From: CAZEQD01 sp964514305
GTDB lineage: Bacteria; Acidobacteriota; Aminicenantia; Aminicenantales; Aminicenantaceae
Reading direction: 5' to 3'
Assembly: GCA_964514305.1 (NCBI GenBank)
Contig: CAZEQD010000056.1
Location: forward strand, 1-12,880
DNA: 12,880 bases
A program made the translations under genes and the position numbers. The notes under the pieces are model-generated. The model saw only the letters and a program-made list of their open reading frames with translations, was not told the DNA's origin and made no database searches. Shown here one piece after another: positions 6,401 through 12,880 of the stretch (positions are counted from its first letter, which is position 1; every line of letters begins with the position of its first letter).

Positions 6401-7749
6401 TGAAGTCTGGAGACATTTTAGTGGGAAAGGTAGCCCCAAAGGGGGAAACTCAGCTTTCTCCTGAAGAAAAATTGCTTAAAGCCATATTTGGAGAAAAAGC
6501 TCTTGACGTCAAGGATGCCTCTTTGTATTGTTCGCCAGGGATAGAAGGGACAGTAATTGATGTTAGAATTTTTTCCAGACGAGGGAGTGAGAAGGGGCCA
6601 AGAGCTAAAGTTATAGAAAAAGAAGAAATAGCTAAAATGAAGAGAAACCTGGAGGATGAAATAAGTATCCTTGAAAGAGAGAAATGGAGAAAGATTAAGA
6701 ATGTGATCCGAGGAGAAAAACTTCCTAAAGATTTGAAAGTTGGAGATACTATCTTTAAAAAAGGCACTAAATTGGACAAAAGCCTCCTGGATACACTGAA
6801 AGCTGATCATATTTTAAAGCTAAAGTGGGAAGAAAAACCAGCCATAGAAAAGAAAATAAAAGATATTGATAAGAAAGTTAAACGTCAAATAGACGCCTTA
6901 AGATCCATATTTAAGGACAAAGTGGAGACGCTCAAGAAAGGCGAGGAACTTGCTCCAGGAGTTATTCAAGCCATAAAAGTTTTTATTGCTATGAAGAGGA
7001 AACTTTCAGTTGGAGATAAAATATCTGGTCGCCACGGCAATAAGGGTGTTATTGCTAAAGTTGTTCCTGAAGAGGATATGCCTCGTCTCCCAGATGGAAC
7101 TCCAGTGGAGATTGTTCTAAATCCTCTGGGAGTACCATCAAGAATGAACGTTGGCCAAATACTGGAAACACATTTAGGTTGGACAGCTAAGAAACTTGGC
7201 CTATGGATTTCAACTCCTGTTTTTGACGGTATAAAGGAACATGAAATAAAAGGATTGTTAAAGAAAGCAGGCTTGCCTGAATCGGGAAAGATACCTCTTT
7301 ATGATGGCATTACAGGAGAACTTTTGGATCATGAGATCACCGTTGGCTATATTTATATAATGAAGCTATACCATCTTGTTGATGATAAAATTCATGCCCG
7401 TTCTACCGGGCCTTATTCTCTTATCACTCAACAGCCTCTCGGTGGAAAAGCCCAATTTGGTGGGCAGCGCTTTGGAGAAATGGAAGTTTGGGCTTTAGAA
7501 GCCTATGGGGCTGCATATACTCTGCAGGAACTTTTAACGGCAAAATCAGATGATGTCGAAGGCAGAGCCAAGATTTATGAATCTATAGTTAAGGGAGATC
7601 TGGATTTCAAGCCAGGCCTTCCAGAATCTGTCAATGTTCTGATTCGTGAATTACAGAGTTTATGTCTAAACGTTGAATTGGAGAAAGAGGAGAAGGAAGA
7701 GATTCTGCCGTGGGGTATTGATGTTCCTCGAATTTTAAAAGGAGAATGA
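3469..7749 (+). CDS. rpoB: DNA-directed RNA polymerase subunit beta, with an eight-cysteine insertion
   Basis: This is the beta subunit of core RNA polymerase, one half of the active-site cleft. Its 1426 residues exceed E. coli (1342). Family landmarks in order: protrusion and lobe (about 1-450, with EVYFGDIPLMTDKGTFIFNG at 188-207); an SI1-like insert (about 290-400); the rifampicin region (562-595, GSSQLSQFMDQ...ITHKRRLSALGPGGL); CPIETPEGPNIGLI (616-629); NMQRQAVPLL (784-793); MPWRGYNFEDAI (906-917); an SI2-like helical insert (about 1040-1155); GDKISGRHGNKG (1182-1193) with catalytic-centre lysines K1184 and K1192; and the C-terminal clamp-binding end with GGQRFGEMEVWALEAYGAAY. Two segments are unusual: a cysteine-rich insert at about 81-143 and a 43-residue insert at about 661-703. 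In the rifampicin region D573, H583 and S588 match the sensitive residues (E. coli D516, H526, S531), while the usual P520 is S577. The ribosome site is weak (GAGAGAG, 3457-3463). Confidence 0.98.
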   Translation: MIEELNNIYRERVDFSKIKSSIPIPDLLAIQKLSYAQFLQTDLLPEERKDVGLQAAFKDVFPISDFKETTRLEFISYSIGNWECKCGRLKGVENSRYRCQACGTLLPADVELTEKEICPYCGSMKKISIPLCDYCGDKVSLKMKYSPNECIQKGYTYAVPLRLKVRLISWEKDPATKAKRLKHIKEQEVYFGDIPLMTDKGTFIFNGIERVIVSQLQRSPGVFFRQGESKGFYIGKIIPYRGAWVEFEYDSKNLLYVRLDRKKKFLASVFLRALGFGSNEEILRLFYNTYKLLPKNGRFYWELRENLIGKILEEDILEPGTKTIIAPADKKITKEIYQKLKNLKINEVLLKERELRDAFSLTNIEGIVKVNEALDDNRLQKLAQQKEPFEIFFPEKDKFGDIISNTLRKDICRDSNQALAEIYRKLRPGEPHTMESAHHLFHNLFFNPQKYNFSPIGRLKMNIKLGLERPLEEKTLSPMDFVEVIKYLLALRKGEGVVDDIDHLGNRRVRSVGELVENAFRIGLTRMERTIKEKMTVATDLASAMPQDLINSKPVIAALKEFFGSSQLSQFMDQINSLAEITHKRRLSALGPGGLSRERAGFEVRDIQASHYGRICPIETPEGPNIGLISSLSCFARVNDFGFVETPYRKVRNGKIIDYVKILHPGNSSFKIGEVIEKDVLEKEIRKLKKDNNYQAPVVEPYCFYLTAWEEEKYNIAQANAQIDDQGRFVNELVDARQAGNFRLIPREQIDYIDVSPKQLVSLSASLIPFLEHDDANRALMGSNMQRQAVPLLRPEAPLVGTGMEHLVAKGSGDVVVCRRSGVVEFVDAERILVRVDESGGAREHEVGTDLYLLTKFLRTNQNTAINHRPIVRKGDRVVKGQILADSSCTDKGELSLGRNVLCAFMPWRGYNFEDAIIVSEKLIKDDIFTSIHIIEETIEARDTKLGPEEITRDIPNVPENVLRNLDENGIVRIGAHVKSGDILVGKVAPKGETQLSPEEKLLKAIFGEKALDVKDASLYCSPGIEGTVIDVRIFSRRGSEKGPRAKVIEKEEIAKMKRNLEDEISILEREKWRKIKNVIRGEKLPKDLKVGDTIFKKGTKLDKSLLDTLKADHILKLKWEEKPAIEKKIKDIDKKVKRQIDALRSIFKDKVETLKKGEELAPGVIQAIKVFIAMKRKLSVGDKISGRHGNKGVIAKVVPEEDMPRLPDGTPVEIVLNPLGVPSRMNVGQILETHLGWTAKKLGLWISTPVFDGIKEHEIKGLLKKAGLPESGKIPLYDGITGELLDHEITVGYIYIMKLYHLVDDKIHARSTGPYSLITQQPLGGKAQFGGQRFGEMEVWALEAYGAAYTLQELLTAKSDDVEGRAKIYESIVKGDLDFKPGLPESVNVLIRELQSLCLNVELEKEEKEEILPWGIDVPRILKGE
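3709..3897 (+). other. tandem zinc-ribbon insertion inside RpoB
   Basis: Beta residues 81-143 lie between the family segments LEFISYSIG (72-80) and KYSPNEC (144-150), which are nearly adjacent in ordinary bacterial beta (E. coli around residues 76-80, protrusion domain). The segment contains C84-x-C86-x12-C99-x2-C102 and then C118-x2-C121-x10-C132-x2-C135. Three of the four CxxC or CxC groups are followed by Gly in the knuckle pattern CxxCG, as is C86. This is the pattern of two zinc ribbons. Frame and flanking homology are intact, so it is a real in-frame insertion and not a sequencing artefact. Metal binding is inferred from the cysteine pattern only. Confidence 0.85.
5449..5577 (+). other. 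43-residue insertion in RpoB after the rifampicin region
   Basis: Between YRKV (648-651) and YNIAQAN (714-720) this beta has 62 residues where E. coli has 19. The extra part is roughly 661-703, a charged, helix-prone stretch (IGEVIEKDVLEKEIRKLKKD) followed by QAPVVEPYC. Both flanks match the family well. It contains only one Cys (C703) and is not zinc-ribbon-like. The exact borders depend on alignment. Confidence 0.7.
7737..7744 (+). promoter_or_regulatory. ribosome binding site deciding the rpoC start
   Basis: AAAAGGAG lies in the last codons of rpoB. It is 7 bases from ATG 7752 but only 1 base from the earlier in-frame ATG 7746, so 7752 is the better start. The 7746 ATG would overlap the rpoB TGA in an ATGA arrangement and would add only Met-Thr. 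Confidence 0.75.
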
Positions 7750-7751
7750 CA

Positions 7752-10700
7752 ATGAATGGCCGACAGACTATGAGTGGTAAACCAAAAGTAGATTTTGACC
7801 GGGTAAGAATTAGTATTGCTTCTCCAGAAAAAATAAAAAGCTGGTCTTGGGGTGAAGTGACCAAACCCGAAACTATCAACTATCGTACCTTTAAACCCGA
7901 AAAGGACGGGCTTTTTTGTGCCAAGATATTTGGTCCTATCAATGATTATGAATGTCTTTGCGGTAAATATAAACGAATGAAATACAGAGGGATTATATGT
8001 GAACGGTGCGGAGTGGAGGTTACTCGCTCCAAAGTTAGACGGGAAAGGATGGGACATATTCAGCTGGCTTCTCCTGTAGCTCACATCTGGTTTTTTAAGG
8101 GCACACCTAGCCGAATTGGCCTTATTCTTGATCTTTCCATTAAGGATTTAGAAAAAGTCCTTTACTTTGAATCATACATAGTCATTGATCCAGGTAAAAC
8201 ACCATTACGGGTGAAACAGCTTCTTACTGAAGAAGAATATAAAGAAGCCCGAGAGAAATATGGAGATAAGTTTGAGGCCTCTATAGGAGCCGAAACAATA
8301 AAGAAACTTCTGGAGAAAATTAATATTTCTAAAGAAGCAAAAATGTTGAGAAAGTTAATGAAAGAAGAGACTTCTCAGCAGAGAAGACTTCGCTACGCCA
8401 AAAGATTGCGGGTCTTCAAAGCCTTAAAAGAATCTGGCAACCGGCCAGAATGGATGATTCTCGATGTTATTCCCGTTATTCCGCCTGATTTGAGGCCTTT
8501 AGTCCGTTTAGACGGAGGTCGTTTTGCTACTTCTGATTTAAATGACCTTTATCGAAGAGTCATAAACCGAAATAACCGGTTGAAAAAATTGATAGAACTT
8601 AAAGCTCCTGAACTTATAATTCGCAATGAAAAAAGAATGCTCCAAGAAGCTGTTGACGCTCTTTTTGATAACGGCAAGAGGGGCCGGATCCATTTGGGAG
8701 CTAACCGGCGACCTCTCAAATCCCTAAGCGAAGCTTTAAGAGGGAAGCAGGGAAGATTCCGCCAGAACCTGCTGGGAAAGAGAGTTGATTACTCAGGGAG
8801 ATCAGTGATTGTTGTCGGTCCGGAACTAAAATTAAATCAATGCGGCTTACCCAAGAAGATGGCCCTTGAATTGTTCAAGCCCTTCATTTTTCACAAGCTT
8901 GAAAAAGACGGCCTAGTCCCTAGTGTTAAGGTGGCTAGAGAATGGCATGAACAAGAAAGGCCAGAAGTCTGGGATTATTTAGAAGAAGTAGTAAAAGAAC
9001 ATCCGATCCTCCTCAACAGAGCGCCCACTCTCCATCGTCTGGGAATTCAAGCTTTTGAGCCAATTTTGATTGAAGGAAAGGCTATTCAAATTCACCCTTT
9101 AGTTTGTGCTGCTTTTAATGCTGACTTTGACGGTGATCAGATGGCAGTTCATATCCCATTATCAGTAGAAGCTCAAGTTGAATCTCAAACATTGATGCTT
9201 TCGACCAATAATATTCTCTCGCCTGCCCATGGTCGCCCCTTGGCTATCCCCAGCCAGGATATGGTTCTTGGCTGCTATTATCTGACTTTAGAAAGAAAAG
9301 GTGAAAAAGGAGAAGGTCGGATATTCACCTCGCCTGAAGAAGCTTTGCTTGCTCTCGAAAATAAAGAGATTTGCCTCCATGCCAGAATTAAGTTTAAGTT
9401 CAGCGGACAATTTATGAATTTAGCTACTTTTTATGACGATCAAGCAGTAATGACCTGTCCAGTAGCTGAAATTGAAGGTAAGCTGATTGAGACAACTCCA
9501 GGCAGAATTATATTTAACAGCATTCTTCCTGAAGGGATCCCTTTTATCAATGGTATGCTTAAGAAGAAGGGGCTGGAAAGTCTAGTTTTTTACACTTATT
9601 TAAGAGTGGGACTTCAACCAACTATAGAGATGCTGGATAAAATGAAAGAATTGGGCTTCAATTATGCTACCAAAGCCGGATTTTCGCTAGGAATCGATGA
9701 TTTTGTTGTTCCTGAGGAGAAATCAAAGCTGATAGATAAGGCGCAGAAAGAAGTCCAGAAAATCGAGAGTCTTTATCGAGAAGGGACCATATCCGCTGGA
9801 GAGCGTTTCAACAGGGTAGTTGAGATTTGGGGTTCAGTAACTGATAAAGTTTCCAGCGCTATGATTGAGAAAATGAGAAAAATTAGTTTTGAGGGACCGG
9901 AACTCAATCCCTTATTTGTTATGGCTGATTCCGGTTCGAGAGGAAATAAGCAGCAAATTCGTCAGCTAGCTGGAATGAGGGGGTTGATGAGTAAACCTTC
10001 AGGTGAGATCATTGAAACTCCTATCATTTCCAATTTAAGAGAAGGACTCAACGTCCTCCAATATTTTATCTCGACCCATGGTGCTCGTAAGGGTTTGGCT
10101 GATACTGCCCTAAAAACAGCTAATTCTGGTTATTTAACCCGAAAGCTAGTTGATGTTGGCCAGGAAGTTATAGTCGATGAACATGATTGTGGCACCTTAA
10201 AAGGAATTAATGTTTCAGCTATTGTCGAGAATGGAGAGCTTATCGAGCCTTTTGAGGATAGAATTATTGGTCGTATATCTTTAGAACGAGTAGTCAATCC
10301 TGATACTAATGAAGTAATTGTCGATATGAATGAGGAGATCACTGAAGAGGTAGCTCAAAAATTCTTACAATTAGGTATAGAAAGAGTCAAAATCCGTTCA
10401 GTCTTGACCTGTGAGTCCAAGAGGGGGGTGTGTCAACTTTGTTATGGACGTGACATGGCTTCAGGAAGGTTGGTTGAACTGGGAGAAGCTGTAGGAGTAA
10501 TTGCAGCCCAATCCATTGGAGAACCAGGAACACAGCTTACCATGAGAACTTTTCACGTTGGCGGTATTGCTATGAGAGGTTCTGAAAAATCCATGTTGGA
10601 AGCTAAAAACAACGGAGTTATTAAGTTCAATAATTTAAAATCAGTTACCAATAAAGAAGGAACTTTAGTAGTGGTTAATCGTAATGCTAATATTGCTATT

Positions 10701-11873
10701 CTCGATCATAGAGGTAGGGAAATCGAGCATTATCAGGTTCCGTATGGAGCTAAGATCCTGGTCAAGGAAGGAGAAGAAGTAAAAGCCAGGGAGGAGTTTG
10801 CTGAATGGGATCCTTTTAATACTTTTATTTTGACTGAAGAGAGCGGCTATGTTCATTTTCATGATGTGGTTCTAGGTATTACCATGGAAGAAGTCCAGGA
10901 TGAGTTTACAGGCTTAATTAGCCAGGTAATTATTGATCCTAAAGATGAAAAAATGCAGCCTCAGATTATTATCAAGGATAATAACAAAAAAACTCTTAGA
11001 AAATACTTTCTTCCCTCTGGAGCGAATTTAGAGGTTAAGGATAAAGATAAAGTCTTTGCTGGAGATATATTAGCTAAGATCCCCCGAGAGGTAGCTAGGA
11101 CTAAAGATATTACTGGAGGGCTGCCCCGAGCTGAAGAATTATTTGAAGCCCGAAGACCTAAATCTCCGGCTATAATTTCAGAAATAGATGGGGTAGTGAA
11201 GTTTGGAGGATTAGTTAGAGGCCACAGAAAGGTTACGGTAACCAATGAAAGAGGAGGAGAAAAGGATTATTATATCCCCAAGGGTGCTCATGTCTGTGTG
11301 GGTGAAGGAGAAAGAGTTAAAGCAGGAACACCGCTGATGGATGGCTCAGTTAATCCTCATGATATTCTAAAAGTTTTGGGTGAGAAAGAGCTGGCTGAGT
11401 ATCTGCTTCGGGAAATTCAAGAAGTTTACAGATTACAGGGTGTTACTATCAACGACAAACATATAGAAATTATAATCCGTCAAATGTTGCGCTGGGTTAA
11501 AGTGGAAGAAGTCGGAGATACAGACTTCTTAGTCGACGAACAGGTTGATAAATTCGTCTTTCAAGAAGAGAATGAGAAGATAATAAAAAAAGGTGGCAAA
11601 CCAGCTAAAGCCAGGCCTTTACTCCTGGGAATAACCAAGAGCGCTTTAAGTACAGATAGTTTTATCTCAGCAGCTTCATTCCAAGAAACTACTAGAGTTT
11701 TAACTGAAGCCAGTCTTTATGGCAAGGTTGACCATCTGAGACGGCTTAAAGAAAATATAATTATGGGCAGACTGATTCCGGCTGGAACCGGTTACAGGTA
11801 TTATCGTAACCTTGAATTGAAGGAAAAAAAAGGAGAAGAGAGCAAAGAATTAGACTTTCATCTACAGAGTTAG
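7752..11873 (+). CDS. rpoC: DNA-directed RNA polymerase subunit beta' (with SI3-type trigger-loop insert)
   Basis: The beta' subunit carries the catalytic magnesium site of RNA polymerase. It has 1373 residues from ATG 7752. In order: N-terminal zinc-binding domain with C68-x-C70-x12-C83-x2-C86; clamp and lid/rudder region (ILDVIPVIPPDLRP at about 236-249, sigma-binding coiled coil about 262-310); switch region GKQGRFRQNLLGKRVDYSGR (331-350); catalytic NADFDGD (456-462, Asp 458, 460, 462); second zinc site C813, C887, C894, C897; bridge helix and trigger loop (GVIAAQSIGEPGTQLTMRTF then HVGG, about 915-938); an SI3-like insert (about 941-1110); and the conserved C-terminus with LLGITKSALSTDSFISAASF and GRLIPAGTGY. 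All key residues are intact. The large clamp insert of Thermus-type beta' after the zinc domain is absent. Two bases separate it from the rpoB stop. Confidence 0.98.
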   Translation: MNGRQTMSGKPKVDFDRVRISIASPEKIKSWSWGEVTKPETINYRTFKPEKDGLFCAKIFGPINDYECLCGKYKRMKYRGIICERCGVEVTRSKVRRERMGHIQLASPVAHIWFFKGTPSRIGLILDLSIKDLEKVLYFESYIVIDPGKTPLRVKQLLTEEEYKEAREKYGDKFEASIGAETIKKLLEKINISKEAKMLRKLMKEETSQQRRLRYAKRLRVFKALKESGNRPEWMILDVIPVIPPDLRPLVRLDGGRFATSDLNDLYRRVINRNNRLKKLIELKAPELIIRNEKRMLQEAVDALFDNGKRGRIHLGANRRPLKSLSEALRGKQGRFRQNLLGKRVDYSGRSVIVVGPELKLNQCGLPKKMALELFKPFIFHKLEKDGLVPSVKVAREWHEQERPEVWDYLEEVVKEHPILLNRAPTLHRLGIQAFEPILIEGKAIQIHPLVCAAFNADFDGDQMAVHIPLSVEAQVESQTLMLSTNNILSPAHGRPLAIPSQDMVLGCYYLTLERKGEKGEGRIFTSPEEALLALENKEICLHARIKFKFSGQFMNLATFYDDQAVMTCPVAEIEGKLIETTPGRIIFNSILPEGIPFINGMLKKKGLESLVFYTYLRVGLQPTIEMLDKMKELGFNYATKAGFSLGIDDFVVPEEKSKLIDKAQKEVQKIESLYREGTISAGERFNRVVEIWGSVTDKVSSAMIEKMRKISFEGPELNPLFVMADSGSRGNKQQIRQLAGMRGLMSKPSGEIIETPIISNLREGLNVLQYFISTHGARKGLADTALKTANSGYLTRKLVDVGQEVIVDEHDCGTLKGINVSAIVENGELIEPFEDRIIGRISLERVVNPDTNEVIVDMNEEITEEVAQKFLQLGIERVKIRSVLTCESKRGVCQLCYGRDMASGRLVELGEAVGVIAAQSIGEPGTQLTMRTFHVGGIAMRGSEKSMLEAKNNGVIKFNNLKSVTNKEGTLVVVNRNANIAILDHRGREIEHYQVPYGAKILVKEGEEVKAREEFAEWDPFNTFILTEESGYVHFHDVVLGITMEEVQDEFTGLISQVIIDPKDEKMQPQIIIKDNNKKTLRKYFLPSGANLEVKDKDKVFAGDILAKIPREVARTKDITGGLPRAEELFEARRPKSPAIISEIDGVVKFGGLVRGHRKVTVTNERGGEKDYYIPKGAHVCVGEGERVKAGTPLMDGSVNPHDILKVLGEKELAEYLLREIQEVYRLQGVTINDKHIEIIIRQMLRWVKVEEVGDTDFLVDEQVDKFVFQEENEKIIKKGGKPAKARPLLLGITKSALSTDSFISAASFQETTRVLTEASLYGKVDHLRRLKENIIMGRLIPAGTGYRYYRNLELKEKKGEESKELDFHLQS
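10572..11081 (+). other. SI3-type insertion within the beta' trigger loop
   Basis: After the trigger-loop sequence TMRTFHVGG, beta' continues for about 170 residues (about 941-1110) before the family sequence KDITGGLPRAEELFEARRPK resumes. The segment aligns by eye with E. coli SI3 (943-1130): SVTNKEGTLVVVNRNANIAI, then YQVPYGAKILVKEGEEV, EWDPFNTFILTEESGYVHF, DEFTGLISQVIID and YFLPSGANLEV. SI3 modulates pausing and hydrolysis in E. coli. It is known from Proteobacteria and other Gram-negative lineages and is missing in Firmicutes, Actinobacteria and Thermus, so it is useful for placing the organism. Confidence 0.85.
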
Positions 11874-11887
11874 AATTTGGTCTAACT
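11868..11887 (+). other. short hairpin at the rpoC stop codon
   Basis: AGTTAGA (11868-11874, containing the rpoC TAG) pairs perfectly with TCTAACT (11881-11887), with loop ATTTGG. No T-run follows, so it is not a recognisable intrinsic terminator. Read-through from rpoC into rpsL is therefore possible. It may only protect or pause the transcript end. Confidence 0.35.
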
Positions 11888-11899
11888 GCCTCAAAATCC

Positions 11900-11928
11900 T
11901 TGACATAGCTAATACTTTTTGCTATTAT
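11900..11928 (+). promoter_or_regulatory. sigma70-type promoter for rpsL-rpsG
   Basis: A perfect -35 TTGACA (11900-11905), a 17-base spacer and -10 TATTAT (11923-11928, five of six consensus bases) form the best promoter match I found in the window. The predicted start is near 11935, giving a leader of about 65 bases before rpsL GTG 12000. It lies in the only long spacer between the beta and str clusters, which fits a separate promoter for the str genes. Confidence 0.8.
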
Positions 11929-11932
11929 CCTC

Positions 11933-11984
11933 ACAATCATTCCGGTCCGATTTTAAGTCGGGATGAGGAAATCCAGAATATTGT
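11933..11984 (+). promoter_or_regulatory. foldable 5' leader of rpsL
   Basis: The predicted leader can be closed by ACAAT (11933-11937) with ATTGT (11980-11984), which ends directly before the AAAGGAG ribosome site. Inside are three mutually exclusive small stems: CCGAT/GTCGG (11947-11951 with 11957-11961), CATTCC/GGGATG (11938-11943 with 11960-11965) and GGAT/ATCC (11961-11964 with 11971-11974). Competing folds of this kind suit a protein-responsive leader, for instance for S7 or S12 autoregulation. The stems are short and no known binding motif is identified. Confidence 0.3.
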
Positions 11985-11991
11985 AAAGGAG
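11985..11991 (+). promoter_or_regulatory. ribosome binding site deciding the rpsL start
   Basis: AAAGGAG ends 8 bases before GTG 12000, the start that gives the family N-terminus MPTVNQL. The earlier in-frame GTG at 11991 begins on the last base of this site and would add Met-Asp-Leu, which the family lacks. Confidence 0.8.
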
Positions 11992-11999
11992 TGGATTTA

Positions 12000-12389
12000 G
12001 TGCCGACAGTAAATCAGTTAGTTAGAAAAGGGAGATCGAGCAAAAAATACAAAAGTAAATCTCCTGCTTTGGAGAGGTGTCCCCAGAAAAGGGGAGTCTG
12101 TACTCGCGTTTTTACAACCACTCCTAAAAAACCGAATTCGGCCATGAGGAAAGTGGCTAGAATAAGATTAACCAATAATATAGAAGTTACAGGATATATT
12201 CCTGGAATAGGACATAACCTTCAGGAACATTCTATAGTTATTATTAGAGGCGGCCGGGTCAAAGATTTGCCTGGAGTTCGCTATCATGTTATCCGGGGTA
12301 GCCTCGATTGTGAAGGAGTAGCCGAGCGGATGAAAGGTAGATCTAAGTACGGTTCAAAAAGACCGAAAGAAAAGCGGGTGGCTGGATAA
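12000..12389 (+). CDS. rpsL: 30S ribosomal protein S12 (uS12), GTG start
   Basis: S12 lies at the decoding centre and affects accuracy and streptomycin response. The product has 129 residues: MPTVNQLVRKGR, then CPQKRGVCTRVFTTTPKKPNSA (28-48 region), GHNLQEHS (71-78) and GGRVKDLPGVRYHVIRG (84-100). Lys43 and Lys88, whose replacement causes streptomycin resistance in other bacteria, are both wild type. Asp89, the residue methylthiolated by RimO where that enzyme is present, is conserved. The basic C-terminus ends KRPKEKRVAG. The gene has its own promoter upstream, and its stop overlaps the ribosome site of rpsG, so translation of the two is probably coupled. Confidence 0.97.
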   Translation: MPTVNQLVRKGRSSKKYKSKSPALERCPQKRGVCTRVFTTTPKKPNSAMRKVARIRLTNNIEVTGYIPGIGHNLQEHSIVIIRGGRVKDLPGVRYHVIRGSLDCEGVAERMKGRSKYGSKRPKEKRVAG

Positions 12390-12394
12390 AGGAG
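12388..12394 (+). promoter_or_regulatory. ribosome binding site deciding the rpsG start
   Basis: AAAGGAG overlaps the rpsL TAA and lies 6 bases before ATG 12401. The in-frame GTG at 12398 is only 3 bases away and is the poorer start. Confidence 0.75.
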
Positions 12395-12400
12395 TGAGTG

Positions 12401-12871
12401 ATGCCCCGGAGAGGAAAAGTAAAAAAAAGAAAGTTGAAACCAGACCCTTTCTATAGCAGTACTCTTGTTTCCAAATTTATTAATACGGTTATGAAAGAGG
12501 GAAAAAAAAGCCTGGCTGAGAAAATAATTTATGGAGCAATGGAGAGAGTAAAACAGAAGGCTAAAGAAGATCCTCTGAAGATTTTTGAGAAAGCTGTGGA
12601 GAATACAAGACCCATGTTGGAAACCAAGTCAAGAAGAGTAGGTGGCGCCACGTATCAGGTTCCAATTGAAGTTCCCCTTCATCGCTCTACTTCTTTAGCG
12701 GTGAGATGGTTAATCAGATTTGCCAGAAATAGAAGCGGAAAAAGCATGGAAGAGAAGTTGGCTGCGGAAGTTTTGGATGCAGCTCATAATCGAGGAGGAG
12801 CCATAAAAAAGAAAGAAGACACCCATAAAATGGCTGAAGCCAATAGAGCCTTCGCTCATTATAGATGGTAG
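12401..12871 (+). CDS. rpsG: 30S ribosomal protein S7 (uS7)
   Basis: S7 is the primary 16S rRNA-binding protein that nucleates assembly of the 30S head and touches E-site tRNA; in E. coli it also represses the str operon. The 156 residues are the usual bacterial length. It starts MPRRGKVKKRKLKPDPFY and carries the family segments FINTVMKEGKKSLAEKI, VENTRPMLETKSRRVGGATY (about 67-86), the beta-hairpin QVPIEV, RWLIRFARNRSGKSM, and the end KMAEANRAFAHYRW. It follows rpsL by 11 bases. In E. coli this spacer is about 100 bases and contains the S7 target, so that site is absent here in that position. Only nine bases remain after the stop; fusA commonly follows in other genomes but is not visible here. 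Confidence 0.97.
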   Translation: MPRRGKVKKRKLKPDPFYSSTLVSKFINTVMKEGKKSLAEKIIYGAMERVKQKAKEDPLKIFEKAVENTRPMLETKSRRVGGATYQVPIEVPLHRSTSLAVRWLIRFARNRSGKSMEEKLAAEVLDAAHNRGGAIKKKEDTHKMAEANRAFAHYRW

Positions 12872-12880
12872 TCTCCTTTA

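Noticed and set aside
6418..6810. Open frames on the - strand inside rpoB (130 and 109 codons)
   Set aside because: Two overlapping frames in the same place are opposite the AT-rich, Lys/Glu-rich SI2-like region; both are Phe/Ser-rich shadows without a family resemblance.
7746..7751. ATG 7746 as rpoC start (ATGA overlap with rpoB)
   Set aside because: It is only 1 base from AAAAGGAG; ATG 7752 has the normal 7-base spacing.
7575..8084. Long open frame on the - strand across the rpoB-rpoC junction (169 codons)
   Set aside because: It is antisense to highly conserved rpoB and rpoC sequence, has no recognisable protein features, and is explained by the codon use of the real genes.

Overview
The window is a contiguous housekeeping block on the + strand: the secE-nusG-rplKAJL-rpoBC (beta) gene cluster followed directly by the start of the str cluster (rpsL-rpsG), with rpmG and a tRNA-Trp gene in front. 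It is clearly bacterial: standard code, Shine-Dalgarno sites before most genes, bacterial L7/L12, and a separate beta and beta' polymerase. The DNA is AT-rich by eye and several genes use GTG starts (rplA, rplJ, rpsL). The polymerase carries E. coli-like lineage insertions: an SI3-type insert in the beta' trigger loop, and SI1- and SI2-like inserts in beta. This points to a Gram-negative-type (Gracilicutes-like) lineage rather than Firmicutes, Actinobacteria or Thermus. I cannot name the phylum; the unusual RpoB and L7/L12 suggest a poorly characterised, possibly uncultured group.

Layout: 1-151 is non-coding, purine-rich, with a strong hairpin at 66-96. It is followed by rpmG (152-301), tRNA-Trp(CCA) (369-445), secE (551-763), nusG (775-1305), rplK (1314-1745), rplA (1738-2430, overlapping rplK by 8 bases), rplJ (2440-2952), rplL (2967-3410), rpoB (3469-7749) and rpoC (7752-11873). 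A 126-base spacer then holds a near-consensus sigma70-type promoter (TTGACA-17-TATTAT) and a foldable leader, followed by rpsL (12000-12389) and rpsG (12401-12871). No mobile element, CRISPR array or broken gene was seen.

The genes supply connected parts of gene expression: the RNA polymerase core (RpoB, RpoC), its elongation factor NusG, ribosomal stalk and stalk-base proteins (L10, L7/L12, L11, L1), S12 of the decoding site, S7 of the 30S head, L33, the tryptophan tRNA, and the SecE translocon subunit. Tight spacing from secE to rpoC suggests one long transcription unit. The promoter before rpsL would give the str genes their own start.

The most notable feature is inside rpoB. Beta residues about 81-143 are an extra segment absent from ordinary bacterial beta subunits. 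It holds eight cysteines arranged as two four-cysteine zinc-ribbon motifs. The first has exactly the cysteine spacing of the zinc-binding domain at the N-terminus of beta' in this same window (C-x-C-x12-C-x2-C-G). Other unusual points are a 43-residue insert after the beta rifampicin region, an approximately 20-residue lysine-rich N-terminal extension on L7/L12, and the lack of room for the usual autoregulatory leaders between rplA and rplJ and between rpsL and rpsG.
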